Shown: piece after piece, positions 42,373 through 51,491 of the stretch | How positions within the stretch are numbered: position 1 is the stretch's first letter | How the letters are laid out: each line of letters starts with the position of its first letter | Origin: Actinomycetota bacterium | GTDB lineage: Bacteria > Actinomycetota > Actinomycetes > Nanopelagicales > Nanopelagicaceae | Assembly: GCA_009701575.1 (NCBI GenBank) | Contig: WLJX01000002.1 | Location: forward strand, 61,747-125,746 | Reading direction: 5' to 3' | DNA length: 64,000 nucleotides | Made by a program: the position numbers and the translations under genes | Notes under the pieces: model-generated | The model's input: the letters and a program-made list of their open reading frames with translations, nothing else | What the model was told of the DNA's origin: nothing | Database searches by the model: none

Positions 42373-43878
42373 ATGACTGCATCCACATTTCAGGCCGTTG
42401 ACCCGACTACCGGATTGGCATTTGGTGATCAGATTACCGAGATGTCCGCATCAGATGTATCAGGTTTAATCTCTAAAGCTGTTGCGACAAAGAGCGCATT
42501 TGCAGCCACGACTCCAAGCGAGCGAGCCGCCGCACTTCGTGCAATTGGAGCAGAAATAGAATCCCGCCGTGAAAAATTAATTGAAGTTGGAATGAGTGAG
42601 ACTGCTCTTCCAAATGGTCGGTTAACTGGCGAACTATCTCGAACAGTTTTTCAATTAGAACAATTTGCAAAGTTAGTTGAATCTGGCGCGCATTATCAAG
42701 CGATTATTGATCGCCCAAATGCAGAGTGGGTTCCAGCGCCTCGTCCTGATATTCGCAAAGCTAACCAAGCGCTAGGCGTTGTTGGAATTTTTGCCGCAAG
42801 TAATTTTCCATTTGCATTCTCGGTTATTGGTGGCGATAGCGCTTCAGCACTTGCTGCAGGTTGCCCAATAGTTGTTAAAGCGCATCCATCACATCCAAAC
42901 ACCTGTCGAATTATGGGCGAGGCTGTTATCGCTGGCTTAAAGAAAGTTGGAATTTCTAGCGATACCTTCGCGCTTGTTGAGGGAATCAATCCAGAAATTA
43001 CACATTGGATTGCAAGCCATCCTGATATCACTGCAATTGGATTTACCGGTTCTGGAAAAGTTGGAAAAATTCTTATGGACATCAGCGCAAAGCGCGAAGT
43101 TCCAATTCCGGTTTATGCCGAAATGGGATCTTTGAATCCAGTTTTCTTCTCACCTAAATCACTTGCCGAAAAAGCAGTTGACCTTGCTAAAGCAGCAATT
43201 GATTCAGCAACTCTTGGATCGGGTCAATTCTGTACCAAGCCTGGAATACTTATTGTTCCAACTGGCTCTGAAGGTGATGCCTTTATTGCTGAAATTGAAA
43301 GTTACCTAGCAACAATTGCAGTAGCACCACTTCTTAATAAGGGAATTGCAGATCGCTTTAGTTCAGCAATCTCAGGTCTGGCAAAGAGTTCATCACTAAA
43401 AACTTTCGCGGGCAAGGCAACCGATGGTGGCTTTGGTGTAACGCCTACAGTCTTCGTTGTCGATTGGGCAGATGCATTCAAAAATAGTGAGCTACTTGAA
43501 GAGCACTTCGGGCCAACTACCGTGATTATTCGTGCTGATTTTGCTAAGTTTCAAGATGTGGCCGGAAAACTTGAAGGCCAATTGACTGCAAGTTTGCATG
43601 TAACCGCGGGTGAGGATGTTGCAAAATTAGTTGAAGCACTTAGTCAACTTGCAGGCCGCGTAATCATGAATGGTTTTCCAACTGCTGTCGCTGTTACCGC
43701 AGCAATGCAACATGGTGGCCAATTCCCATCATCATCAAGTCACACCACATCAGTCGGCTTAGATTCTATTTATCGCTTCTTACGTCCCGTTGCTTTCCAA
43801 AACTTTATCGATGCCCTTCTTCCACCCGCACTTCAAGAAGCAAATCCACTAGGAATCAATCGGATTACAAATGGCTGA
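42373..43878 (+). CDS. Aldehyde dehydrogenase (NADP+), alpha-ketoglutarate semialdehyde dehydrogenase-like
   Basis: 'ALGVVGIFAASNFPFAFSVIGGDSASALAAGCPIVVKAHPSHPNT', 'GSGQFCTKPGILIVP'. Confidence 0.88.
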   Translation: MTASTFQAVDPTTGLAFGDQITEMSASDVSGLISKAVATKSAFAATTPSERAAALRAIGAEIESRREKLIEVGMSETALPNGRLTGELSRTVFQLEQFAKLVESGAHYQAIIDRPNAEWVPAPRPDIRKANQALGVVGIFAASNFPFAFSVIGGDSASALAAGCPIVVKAHPSHPNTCRIMGEAVIAGLKKVGISSDTFALVEGINPEITHWIASHPDITAIGFTGSGKVGKILMDISAKREVPIPVYAEMGSLNPVFFSPKSLAEKAVDLAKAAIDSATLGSGQFCTKPGILIVPTGSEGDAFIAEIESYLATIAVAPLLNKGIADRFSSAISGLAKSSSLKTFAGKATDGGFGVTPTVFVVDWADAFKNSELLEEHFGPTTVIIRADFAKFQDVAGKLEGQLTASLHVTAGEDVAKLVEALSQLAGRVIMNGFPTAVAVTAAMQHGGQFPSSSSHTTSVGLDSIYRFLRPVAFQNFIDALLPPALQEANPLGINRITNG

Positions 43879-44470
43879 TTTAACAAAAGCGCTTGTCGCT
43901 GCAAAGAGTGCAATAGATACTGAGATTGCTGCGTTATCTACTTTTGCCCAATCTCTAGAATCAAAATTAAAACCAGCACTTGAAATCATGGTTGAGTGCA
44001 AAGGGCACGTTGTTATAACCGGACTTGGTAAATCAGGTTTAGTCGGCGCAAAGATTGCGGCAACGCTCGCTAGTACTGGAACTCCATCGTTTTTCTTGCA
44101 TTCGGCTGATGCGCTCCACGGTGATTCAGGTGCGCTGACTCCTGGGGATGTTCTAATCGCAATCTCAAACTCTGGTGAAACAGCCGAAGTAAATGCAATT
44201 GCAAATATGGCTAAAGGCTGGGGCAATCCCACAATAGCGATTACAAAGAATTCCAACTCGAGCCTTGCAAAGAGTTGTGATGCAGTAATTAACATTGCAT
44301 TTGATAAGGAAGCCGATCCGCTTAATTTGGCACCGACAACTTCAACTACGCTAACAATTGCTGTAGGTGATGCAATCGCATCGGCGCTTATGGCGCATCG
44401 CGGATTTACTGCTTCAGATTTCGGAAAACGCCATCCAGGAGGATCGCTGGGTAAGGCAACAAATAAGTGA
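43871..44470 (+). CDS. SIS-domain sugar-phosphate isomerase (KpsF/KdsD-like) without CBS domains
   Basis: 'HVVITGLGKSGLVGAKIAATLASTGTPSFFLHSADALHGDSGALTPGDVLIAISNSGETAE', ends 'KRHPGGSLGKATNK'. Confidence 0.88.
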   Translation: MADLTKALVAAKSAIDTEIAALSTFAQSLESKLKPALEIMVECKGHVVITGLGKSGLVGAKIAATLASTGTPSFFLHSADALHGDSGALTPGDVLIAISNSGETAEVNAIANMAKGWGNPTIAITKNSNSSLAKSCDAVINIAFDKEADPLNLAPTTSTTLTIAVGDAIASALMAHRGFTASDFGKRHPGGSLGKATNK

Positions 44471-45390
44471 CACCTCAACAACCTCGCGTTACAACTTTCG
44501 GAAGTTTCATGATGGACCTTGTGGCATACACTCCACGTCGACCAAATAGTGGTGAAACTCTTCGTGGTGACAGCTTTGGAATCGCACTTGGTGGCAAAGG
44601 TTTTAATCAAGCAATCGCAGCAGGTCGCGCGGGCGCACAAAGTGCGATGCTTGGCAATCTTGGAACCGATGGATTCGGTGATGATTTTATGAAAGCCTTC
44701 GGCGACGAGGGTGTTTATTCAGGTGACATTGAACGAAGTGCTGAACTTGGAACTGGCGTTGGTCATATCTCAGTGCAAACTTCAGATGGCGATAACTCAA
44801 TTATCATTATTCCGCAGTCAAATGATTTAGGAACCGCTACATATATTGCGCGCCATGCAAAAACTATTATTGAATCAGATATTTTGCTTCTTCAATTAGA
44901 ACTTCCTACCGATGGCAATTTGGCTGCGGCTAAATTAGCGAAAGAAAATAACGTAACTGTAGTTCTAACTCCTGCCCCAGTTGCTCCACTAATTGGCTGG
45001 GAAGGTTTAGTTGATGTCGTAGTTCCAAATGAGGGCGAAGCCGCCGCACTTACCGGTATCGAAGGTGATGTTGCGAAGCAAGCGGCTGCACTATCCAAGG
45101 CACTTGGTTGCAAATATATTGTGATTACTCTCGGACCGAAGGGCGCATTCGTAACTGATGGTGAAAGATCTGAAACAATTTCTGCGCCACCAGTAACTGC
45201 TATCGACACCATTGGGGCAGGTGACACGATGTGTGCAAATCTTGCAACTCGCCTTGCGGCAGGCGATGACATCTTTACCGCCACACGATTTGGCGTTTAT
45301 GCTGCGACTCTGAAAGTAACTCGCAAGGGTTCGGCGATGGCATCGCCCACACCTGATGAAGTTAATAAATATATTTCTGCAAACAATTAA
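44467..45390 (+). CDS. rbsK: Ribokinase-type PfkB sugar kinase
   Basis: 'GGKGFNQAIAAGRAGAQSAMLGNLGTDGFGD', 'DTIGAGDTMCANLATRLA'; RbsD downstream. Confidence 0.85.
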   Translation: MTPQQPRVTTFGSFMMDLVAYTPRRPNSGETLRGDSFGIALGGKGFNQAIAAGRAGAQSAMLGNLGTDGFGDDFMKAFGDEGVYSGDIERSAELGTGVGHISVQTSDGDNSIIIIPQSNDLGTATYIARHAKTIIESDILLLQLELPTDGNLAAAKLAKENNVTVVLTPAPVAPLIGWEGLVDVVVPNEGEAAALTGIEGDVAKQAAALSKALGCKYIVITLGPKGAFVTDGERSETISAPPVTAIDTIGAGDTMCANLATRLAAGDDIFTATRFGVYAATLKVTRKGSAMASPTPDEVNKYISANN

Positions 45391-45417
45391 GCAAACCAAG
45401 GTAACTAAGGAGCGAAA

Positions 45418-45813
45418 ATGAAATACACCGGAATCATTAACCGCGATATCTCTGCAATGGTTGCACGTACCGGCCACTTTGATCGCATAGTTATTTCAGA
45501 TGCTGGCTTTCCGATTCCTGCCGGAGTTCCTTGTATCGATCTTTCTATGGGACCTAATCTGCCAAAAGTTGTAGATGTATTGAAGATGTTGACCCTTGAA
45601 CTTCCTATCGAACAATTCTGGTTTGCAAGTGAGATCCAACCAAGTGCCGATGGCCGTGCTAAGGAGCTTTCAGCAATCATGACAAAGGCTGAATGTATTC
45701 CGCTGCCACATGCCGAGTTTAAAAAGCTTGCTTATGGCGCAGTCGGTGTTATTCGTACCGGCGATTACCTTGCATGGGGCAACGTAATGGTTGCATCAGG
45801 CGTGGCTTACTAA
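45418..45813 (+). CDS. rbsD: D-ribose pyranase / RbsD-FucU family
   Basis: 'ISAMVARTGHFDRIVISDAGFPIPAGVPCIDLSM', 'GAVGVIRTGDYLAWGNVMVASGVAY'. Confidence 0.92.
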   Translation: MKYTGIINRDISAMVARTGHFDRIVISDAGFPIPAGVPCIDLSMGPNLPKVVDVLKMLTLELPIEQFWFASEIQPSADGRAKELSAIMTKAECIPLPHAEFKKLAYGAVGVIRTGDYLAWGNVMVASGVAY

Positions 45814-45829
45814 ATTAAATTAAGAGTTA

Positions 45830-46684
45830 TTAAGCCTTATAATTTTTGAAATGGTTCGTAATTGAACCGATTCCATCAATTCCAGTCTTAACAACTTCGC
45901 CACCCTTTAGGTATTTCTCTGGCTTGAATCCCATACCAACACCCTGTGGTGTTCCAGAGTTAATGATGTCGCCCGCATGAAGTTCCATAACTTGTGACAA
46001 GTACCAGACGCAATAATTAATATCAAAGATCATGTCGCTGGTGTTTGAATCTTGACGGCTTTCACCATCGACTGTGCACCAAAGGCGAAGGTTCTGCGGA
46101 TTCTTTAATTCATCGGTTGTAACAATCCATGGGCCAACTGGATTAAATGTTGGAAATGACTTTCCCTTTACCCATTGACCTGAACGTTCAACTTGCCAGT
46201 AGCGCTCGGAAACATCCTGTGAAATCGTGTAACCAAGAATGTAATCAGCGGCTTCTTCTGGAGATTTTAGATAGAGCGCGCGCTTTTTTATAACAACACA
46301 GATTTCAACTTCGTAATCTGTCTTGACTGAATTTGGCGGGATAATTACATCATCGTTACCACCAATAACAGTGTCTGGCGCCTTCATAAAAATAATTGGT
46401 TCAACTGGTGGGGTAGCGCCGGTTTCGATTGCATGTTGCTTGTAGTTCAAACCGATACAGATTGCTTTTGTTGGGCGAGCAACTGGTGAACCGAGACGGT
46501 AATCAGAGATTTTTACCTTAGGACGAGCTGAGAGATCAAGTTTCGTAACCTTTTCGAGCGCACCATTTTCAAGTTCGACGCGATTCCAATCAGCGATTAC
46601 ATCATCAACAAATACCGCTTCATCGTCATTAATTACGACAGCTGGTTTTTCTTTATTGAATTCCCCAAGGCGTGCAATTCGCAT
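45830..46684 (-). CDS. Fumarylacetoacetate hydrolase (FAH) superfamily protein
   Basis: 'KAICIGLNYKQHAIETGATPPVEPIIFMKAPDTVIGGNDDVIIPP', 'DYEVEICVVIKKRA', 'NSGTPQGVGMGFKPEKYL'. Confidence 0.93.
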   Translation of the reverse strand: MRIARLGEFNKEKPAVVINDDEAVFVDDVIADWNRVELENGALEKVTKLDLSARPKVKISDYRLGSPVARPTKAICIGLNYKQHAIETGATPPVEPIIFMKAPDTVIGGNDDVIIPPNSVKTDYEVEICVVIKKRALYLKSPEEAADYILGYTISQDVSERYWQVERSGQWVKGKSFPTFNPVGPWIVTTDELKNPQNLRLWCTVDGESRQDSNTSDMIFDINYCVWYLSQVMELHAGDIINSGTPQGVGMGFKPEKYLKGGEVVKTGIDGIGSITNHFKNYKA

Positions 46685-46822
46685 TTCGTCCCCTTATTTA
46701 TTGAGATGTTTTGAGTAATTGAAATTTAGTCCCTTAATTAAATATAACAAAATGGCCAAAATGTGAGATGAATTGCGTTGTTGCAGTAGACGGCGAACTT
46801 ATCCGAGGAGTAGATTGCCCGC

Positions 46823-48550
46823 ATGAGCGAAGAGGTATTCAAGCGTCGTAGTGAGAATTGGTTCAAGGCCGAAGGCAAGCATGGATATATCTATCGTGAG
46901 CGCTTCCGTAATATGGGATTCGGCTCTGAAGTATTTTCCGACAAGCCAGTAATTGGTATCGCAACAACTTGGTCTGAATTAAATCCTTGCAACGCTCACC
47001 TCGATCGCGTAGCTGAAGCAGTAAAGCGTGGAGTTTGGGAGGCCGGTGGTTTTCCACTCGAGTTCCCAACAATGTCACTTGGCGAACCAGTTCAACGTCC
47101 AACAACAATGTTGTGGCGCAACTTGCTTGCAATGGAGACTGAAGAGTTAATTCGTTCCAATCCGCTTGATGGCGTAGTTCTACTTGCTGGTTGCGATAAG
47201 ACGCCCCCAGGAATGTTGATGGGCGCAGCATCAGTAAACCTTCCAACTTTAATGATCACCGGTGGACCGATGTTAAACGGTCGCTACAAAGGTGAGACTT
47301 TGGGATCTGGAACTGCAGTTTGGAAATACTCTGAACAAATTCGCGCAGGTAAGTTAAGTATTGAAGAATTCTTTGCAATGGAATCTTGCTCTGCACGTTC
47401 AAATGGTTCATGTATGACAATGGGAACTGCATCAACAATGGCATGTGTGACTGAAGCCCTCGGAGTTCAACTTCCAGGCAGCGCCGCAATTCCTGCAGTA
47501 GATGCCCGTCGCTTCTCTACATCACAAGAAGCTGGCCGCCGAATTGTTCAAATGGTTTATGACGACCAAGTTCTTTCAAAGGTTTTGACCCGTGAAGCAT
47601 TTGAGAATGCAATCAAAGTTAATGCGGCAATCGGTGGTTCAACAAATGCTGTTGTTCACTTACTTGCAATCGCTGGGCGTATCGGCGTAAAGCTTGAATT
47701 AGATGACTTCGATTCACTTGCTCGCGAAGTTCCAGTCCTAGTTAACCTAATGCCATCAGGTAAGTATTTGATGGAAGAGTTCTTTGATGCCGGCGGACTT
47801 CCTGCAGTAATGAAGGAAATTGAAGGCATGCTACACACCGAACAGATCACAGTTTCTGGCAAGACAGTAGGCGAAAACATCGCGACTGCAGAATCTTGGA
47901 ACGCTGATGTAATTACTCCAGCTTCAAAGCCATTCCAAAAGGCTGGCTCTGGAATCGTTGTTCTAAAGGGATCACTTGCACCAGATGGCTGTGTACTTAA
48001 AGTTTCAGCAGCAACTCCGGAACTTATGGTTCATACGGGTGAAGCACTTGTATTTGAAGAGATCGAAGATTATTTAATTGCTTCTGAAGATATGAATCTT
48101 CCTGTTACAAAAGATACAGTTTTAGTTTTGAAACATGCAGGACCTCGCGGTTTCCCGGGTTTCCCTGAAGTTGGCAATATGCCAATCCCAAGAAAACTTT
48201 TGGAACAAGGAATCACAGACATGGTTCGTATCTCTGATGCACGTATGTCAGGAACTGCCTACGGAACTGTTCTGCTTCACACATCGCCAGAAGCTGCGGT
48301 CGGTGGACCTCTTGCTCTTGTTAAGAGTGGCGACATGATTGAACTCAACGTTCCAAATCGTTCGATTAACTTACTTGTTTCTGAAGAAGAGATGGCAAAG
48401 CGCAAAGCCGCTTGGGTTGCTCCCGCTCCTAAGCACACACGAGGTTGGTCAAAGCTTTATTACGAGACTGTGCAACAAGCACACCTCGGCGCCGATCTTG
48501 ATTTCTTAAACGGCTCTTCAGGAAGCGGAATTCCTCGCCACTCACATTAG
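46823..48550 (+). CDS. IlvD/Edd-family sugar-acid dehydratase (paralogue 1)
   Basis: 'GIATTWSELNPCNAHL', 'LLAGCDKTPPGMLMGA', 'NGSCMTMGTASTMACVTEALG'; leaderless start. Confidence 0.93.
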   Translation: MSEEVFKRRSENWFKAEGKHGYIYRERFRNMGFGSEVFSDKPVIGIATTWSELNPCNAHLDRVAEAVKRGVWEAGGFPLEFPTMSLGEPVQRPTTMLWRNLLAMETEELIRSNPLDGVVLLAGCDKTPPGMLMGAASVNLPTLMITGGPMLNGRYKGETLGSGTAVWKYSEQIRAGKLSIEEFFAMESCSARSNGSCMTMGTASTMACVTEALGVQLPGSAAIPAVDARRFSTSQEAGRRIVQMVYDDQVLSKVLTREAFENAIKVNAAIGGSTNAVVHLLAIAGRIGVKLELDDFDSLAREVPVLVNLMPSGKYLMEEFFDAGGLPAVMKEIEGMLHTEQITVSGKTVGENIATAESWNADVITPASKPFQKAGSGIVVLKGSLAPDGCVLKVSAATPELMVHTGEALVFEEIEDYLIASEDMNLPVTKDTVLVLKHAGPRGFPGFPEVGNMPIPRKLLEQGITDMVRISDARMSGTAYGTVLLHTSPEAAVGGPLALVKSGDMIELNVPNRSINLLVSEEEMAKRKAAWVAPAPKHTRGWSKLYYETVQQAHLGADLDFLNGSSGSGIPRHSH

Positions 48551-48564
48551 TTCTTAGTCAAGAA

Positions 48565-49833
48565 TTAAAAAGGTTTTGCGAACTCGCAGTTCTCGGTTGC
48601 CTCAAGTTCAAGTAAGCGATTCCACTTAGCGGTGCGATCTGCGCCATGGGTAGAGCCAACTTTGATTTGTGAGGCGCGCCAACCTGTTGCGAGATCAGCA
48701 AGCCATGAATCTTCAGTCTCACCACTACGGGCAGATACAACTGTCTTAAAGTTATTCGCTTGAGCAGTGGTTAGAACTTTTTGGGTAGATGTAACCAAAC
48801 CATTCTGGTTTGCCTTAATAAGAATGGCATTCGCACTTTTTTCATCGATACCGCGCTGAAGGCGAGCAAGGTTGGTTGTAAATAAATCATCACCCAAAAC
48901 CTGTAGGTGCTTTGGTGCGGACTTCATGAACTCTGACCAAGAAGCCCAATCATCTTCGGCAAATGGATCCTCGATAGAGAGGATTGGATGATCGCTAACC
49001 ATCTTAGAAATAAAGGCTACGAATTCCTCTTGGCTAAACTCTTTGTTGAGCGCAGTTAATTTGTATTTATTGCCATCGAAGAATTGTGTGGAGGCAACAT
49101 CGATAGCAAGACTTACCTGCTTGCCAGGCTCTAACCCAACTTCACTTATGCAATTAGTAACAAATTCAAGGGCGTTATCGATGGTTGGGAATGCGATTCC
49201 AAGCCCACCTTCATCAGCAATTAAATGTGTGATTGCGCCAGACTTGGCACCTTTGCTTGCAGCAAGTTCACGAATTGCGACAATCCAGGAGAGCGCTTCA
49301 CTAAATGAAGTTGCGCCATTTGGAAGAACCAAAACATCTTGAATATCCATTGTGCGATTTGCATGAGCCCCACCAGAGAGAATATTTACCATTGGCATTG
49401 GAATAATTAATTTGCCTTCAGGTTGGAAATATCTTGCAAGTGATAAGCCGGCGGTATGCGCGGCGGCCTTTGCAACTGCAAGTGAAACTGCGAGCAGGGC
49501 ATTTGCGCCAAGAAGATGGTGGTCAGGAGTGTGATCGAGTTCGACCAAGATGCCATCGGTTGCAAGTGGAATAGGGCGATGGCCCTTAAGACGCGGTGCG
49601 ATTATGTTATTTATATTTTCAACGGCTTGGTAGACAGATTTTCCACCATAAAACTTCTCAGCAAATTTAGTATCGGTGTCGCGAAGTTCTTTCGCTTCGT
49701 GTGCGCCAGTTGATGCACCGGAAGGAACTCTTGCGGTGTGGATTGAACCATCTGAAGTTGTGAGTGTTACTGCAACTGTTGGACGTCCCCTGGAATCGAG
49801 AACTTGATAGCCAACTAAATTCTTGATGCTCAT
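48565..49833 (-). CDS. Divergent enolase paralogue
   Basis: 'LDSRGRPTVAVTL', 'VPSGASTGAHEAKELRD', 'ADEGGLGIAFP', 'LSIEDPFAEDDW', 'VLGDDLFTTN', 'ILIKANQNG', 'VVSARSGETED'; sits in a sugar operon. Confidence 0.88.
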   Translation of the reverse strand: MSIKNLVGYQVLDSRGRPTVAVTLTTSDGSIHTARVPSGASTGAHEAKELRDTDTKFAEKFYGGKSVYQAVENINNIIAPRLKGHRPIPLATDGILVELDHTPDHHLLGANALLAVSLAVAKAAAHTAGLSLARYFQPEGKLIIPMPMVNILSGGAHANRTMDIQDVLVLPNGATSFSEALSWIVAIRELAASKGAKSGAITHLIADEGGLGIAFPTIDNALEFVTNCISEVGLEPGKQVSLAIDVASTQFFDGNKYKLTALNKEFSQEEFVAFISKMVSDHPILSIEDPFAEDDWASWSEFMKSAPKHLQVLGDDLFTTNLARLQRGIDEKSANAILIKANQNGLVTSTQKVLTTAQANNFKTVVSARSGETEDSWLADLATGWRASQIKVGSTHGADRTAKWNRLLELEATENCEFAKPF

Positions 49834-50804
49834 GCAAATAAACCTTCGAAAGTTATTGCGGGATTTGCTAGCGCGGCTTTGGTCACGCTTTGAACTCTAG
49901 CCTTTGCTGCTTCATCTAGATAGTTAACTGGTGAAACTCCCTCAACTCTTGCGAGAGCTATCACTGCAACATGATGGGGCAGTGAATTTGCAACCACGAT
50001 ATTGCAGGTCTGGGCATAGGAATTTATGAATGAAATAGCGGTCTCTCGGAGAAGTACACGTTGCGCTAAATCCTCAGTGCGCAGATATTTACAGAGCAGG
50101 TGGGCGCTTACAAAGCCCAGATCAAATACTGGATTGCCAGTGTGCATTACTTCGAAATCTAGAACAATGGGTTTATCGGTGCCAGTAATCATTATGTTCT
50201 TAGGGGAGAAGTCACCGTGAACCAGAGTTACTTTAATTGTGGTGATTTCATTTATCAATTCTTGAATTCGAGAATTTAGCGATGGATTTACTTTGGCGAC
50301 GGCGCGGTAGAACGGAGTAACGCGTAACTGATCGAAGAGAGAGTCTTCCATGTAAGCATCGAGGGATTCTTTGGAGGTTGCACCGAAGTTGTGCCAGGTT
50401 GCGAGGATGCTTCCTAAATCTTTTCCGATACTTGGTTTGATTACACCTTCTAGTAGATCACTCTTCCACACCGTACATTCGCGGGGCAGGCGATCCATCG
50501 TCAGTGTGAATTCTTCAGGATCTAAATCAATCAAATCGGGAACGTTTTCTGGAGTAATTGAGTGCAGAAGTTTCATGCCATTGGCTTCAACTATTGCGCG
50601 CCGTTGATCTGCCTTCCAAACCGCAGCAACCTTTAATTGGGGAAGTGCCTGCTTTAAAACTAAATCTTTCTGGCCGGACTTAACGCCAAGAACAACATTG
50701 GAAACCCCACCAGTAAGCTCTTCAACTTCTGCCGGGCCGCTAATAATTCCACGACCAGTTAAATATGCAACAACTGTAGTTTCATCAAGAAGCTCTTTTT
50801 CCAT
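49830..50804 (-). CDS. APH/ChoK-like small-molecule phosphotransferase
   Basis: 'LTGGVSNVVLGVKSGQKDLVLKQ', 'LVHGDFSPKNIMITGTDKPIVLDFEVMHTGNPVFDLGF'. Confidence 0.87.
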   Translation of the reverse strand: MEKELLDETTVVAYLTGRGIISGPAEVEELTGGVSNVVLGVKSGQKDLVLKQALPQLKVAAVWKADQRRAIVEANGMKLLHSITPENVPDLIDLDPEEFTLTMDRLPRECTVWKSDLLEGVIKPSIGKDLGSILATWHNFGATSKESLDAYMEDSLFDQLRVTPFYRAVAKVNPSLNSRIQELINEITTIKVTLVHGDFSPKNIMITGTDKPIVLDFEVMHTGNPVFDLGFVSAHLLCKYLRTEDLAQRVLLRETAISFINSYAQTCNIVVANSLPHHVAVIALARVEGVSPVNYLDEAAKARVQSVTKAALANPAITFEGLFA

Positions 50805-50813
50805 TGCAGTTAC

Positions 50814-51488
50814 CTAGATTGTGCGGGCGATTGAAAATCCGCGATCAACGAAGATGCTCTGACCTGAAATACCAGTATTCAACTTAGACCCAAACATATA
50901 AACGCTATTTGCAACATCTACTGGAGATGCAAGTTCGCCACCGGGAGTTTGTCCCAGCACATTTGCAACTTGCTCAGGTGAAAGTGTTCGCGCAACCATT
51001 GGACTATTTACAATTCCAGGAAGAATTCCATTAACTAGAATTTTCTTCTGGCGACCAAGGTCAACTGCTAGTGAGCGAACCAAACCACCAACAGCGGCCT
51101 TAGTAACTGAGTAGGCAAATTTCTCTTGACGCGTGAACTGTTCCCAGAGCGAACTCAAGATAACAACTTTGCCAGCTTCATTAATTGCATCTGCTCCCAT
51201 AAGAGTTGAAATACTCTCAGCGATAACAGTTACATTCGCTTCAAATAGCTCATTTAACTCTTTAGTTCCGGTCTGCATCGCAGAGCCATTTACATTTGCG
51301 CCTTGAGCAAATACAACAGCATCAAACTTTTTTCCCGCAAGAACAGCGGAGGTAAGAGGCAATTGAATATCGCAATCGTTAACCACTTTGCGAACCGCGC
51401 AGGTTACATCCCATTTTTCGCTGCGATACTTTTCAAGGATTGCCCCACCAAGAGTTCCGGTCGATCCAAAAATTAAGAGGTTCGGCAT
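50814..51488 (-). CDS. Short-chain dehydrogenase/reductase with shortened N-terminus
   Basis: 'LLIFGSTGTLGGAILEKY', 'FAYSVTKAAVGGLVRSLAVDL' (YxxxK). Confidence 0.85.
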   Translation of the reverse strand: MPNLLIFGSTGTLGGAILEKYRSEKWDVTCAVRKVVNDCDIQLPLTSAVLAGKKFDAVVFAQGANVNGSAMQTGTKELNELFEANVTVIAESISTLMGADAINEAGKVVILSSLWEQFTRQEKFAYSVTKAAVGGLVRSLAVDLGRQKKILVNGILPGIVNSPMVARTLSPEQVANVLGQTPGGELASPVDVANSVYMFGSKLNTGISGQSIFVDRGFSIARTI

Positions 51489-51491
51489 CGC

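Noticed and set aside
43849-44640. 263-aa minus-strand ORF antisense to the SIS isomerase and ribokinase
   Set aside because: No recognisable motif; the sense genes have clear family motifs and coupled starts and stops.
46769-46852. 27-codon upstream ORF overlapping the ilvD-1 start in another frame
   Set aside because: The TAGATT-N6-ATG signature places the transcript start at the ilvD ATG, so the upstream ORF would not be transcribed.
48565-49833. Annotating this gene as the housekeeping enolase
   Set aside because: It sits in a sugar operon and has active-site changes; a canonical eno elsewhere is expected but cannot be seen here.
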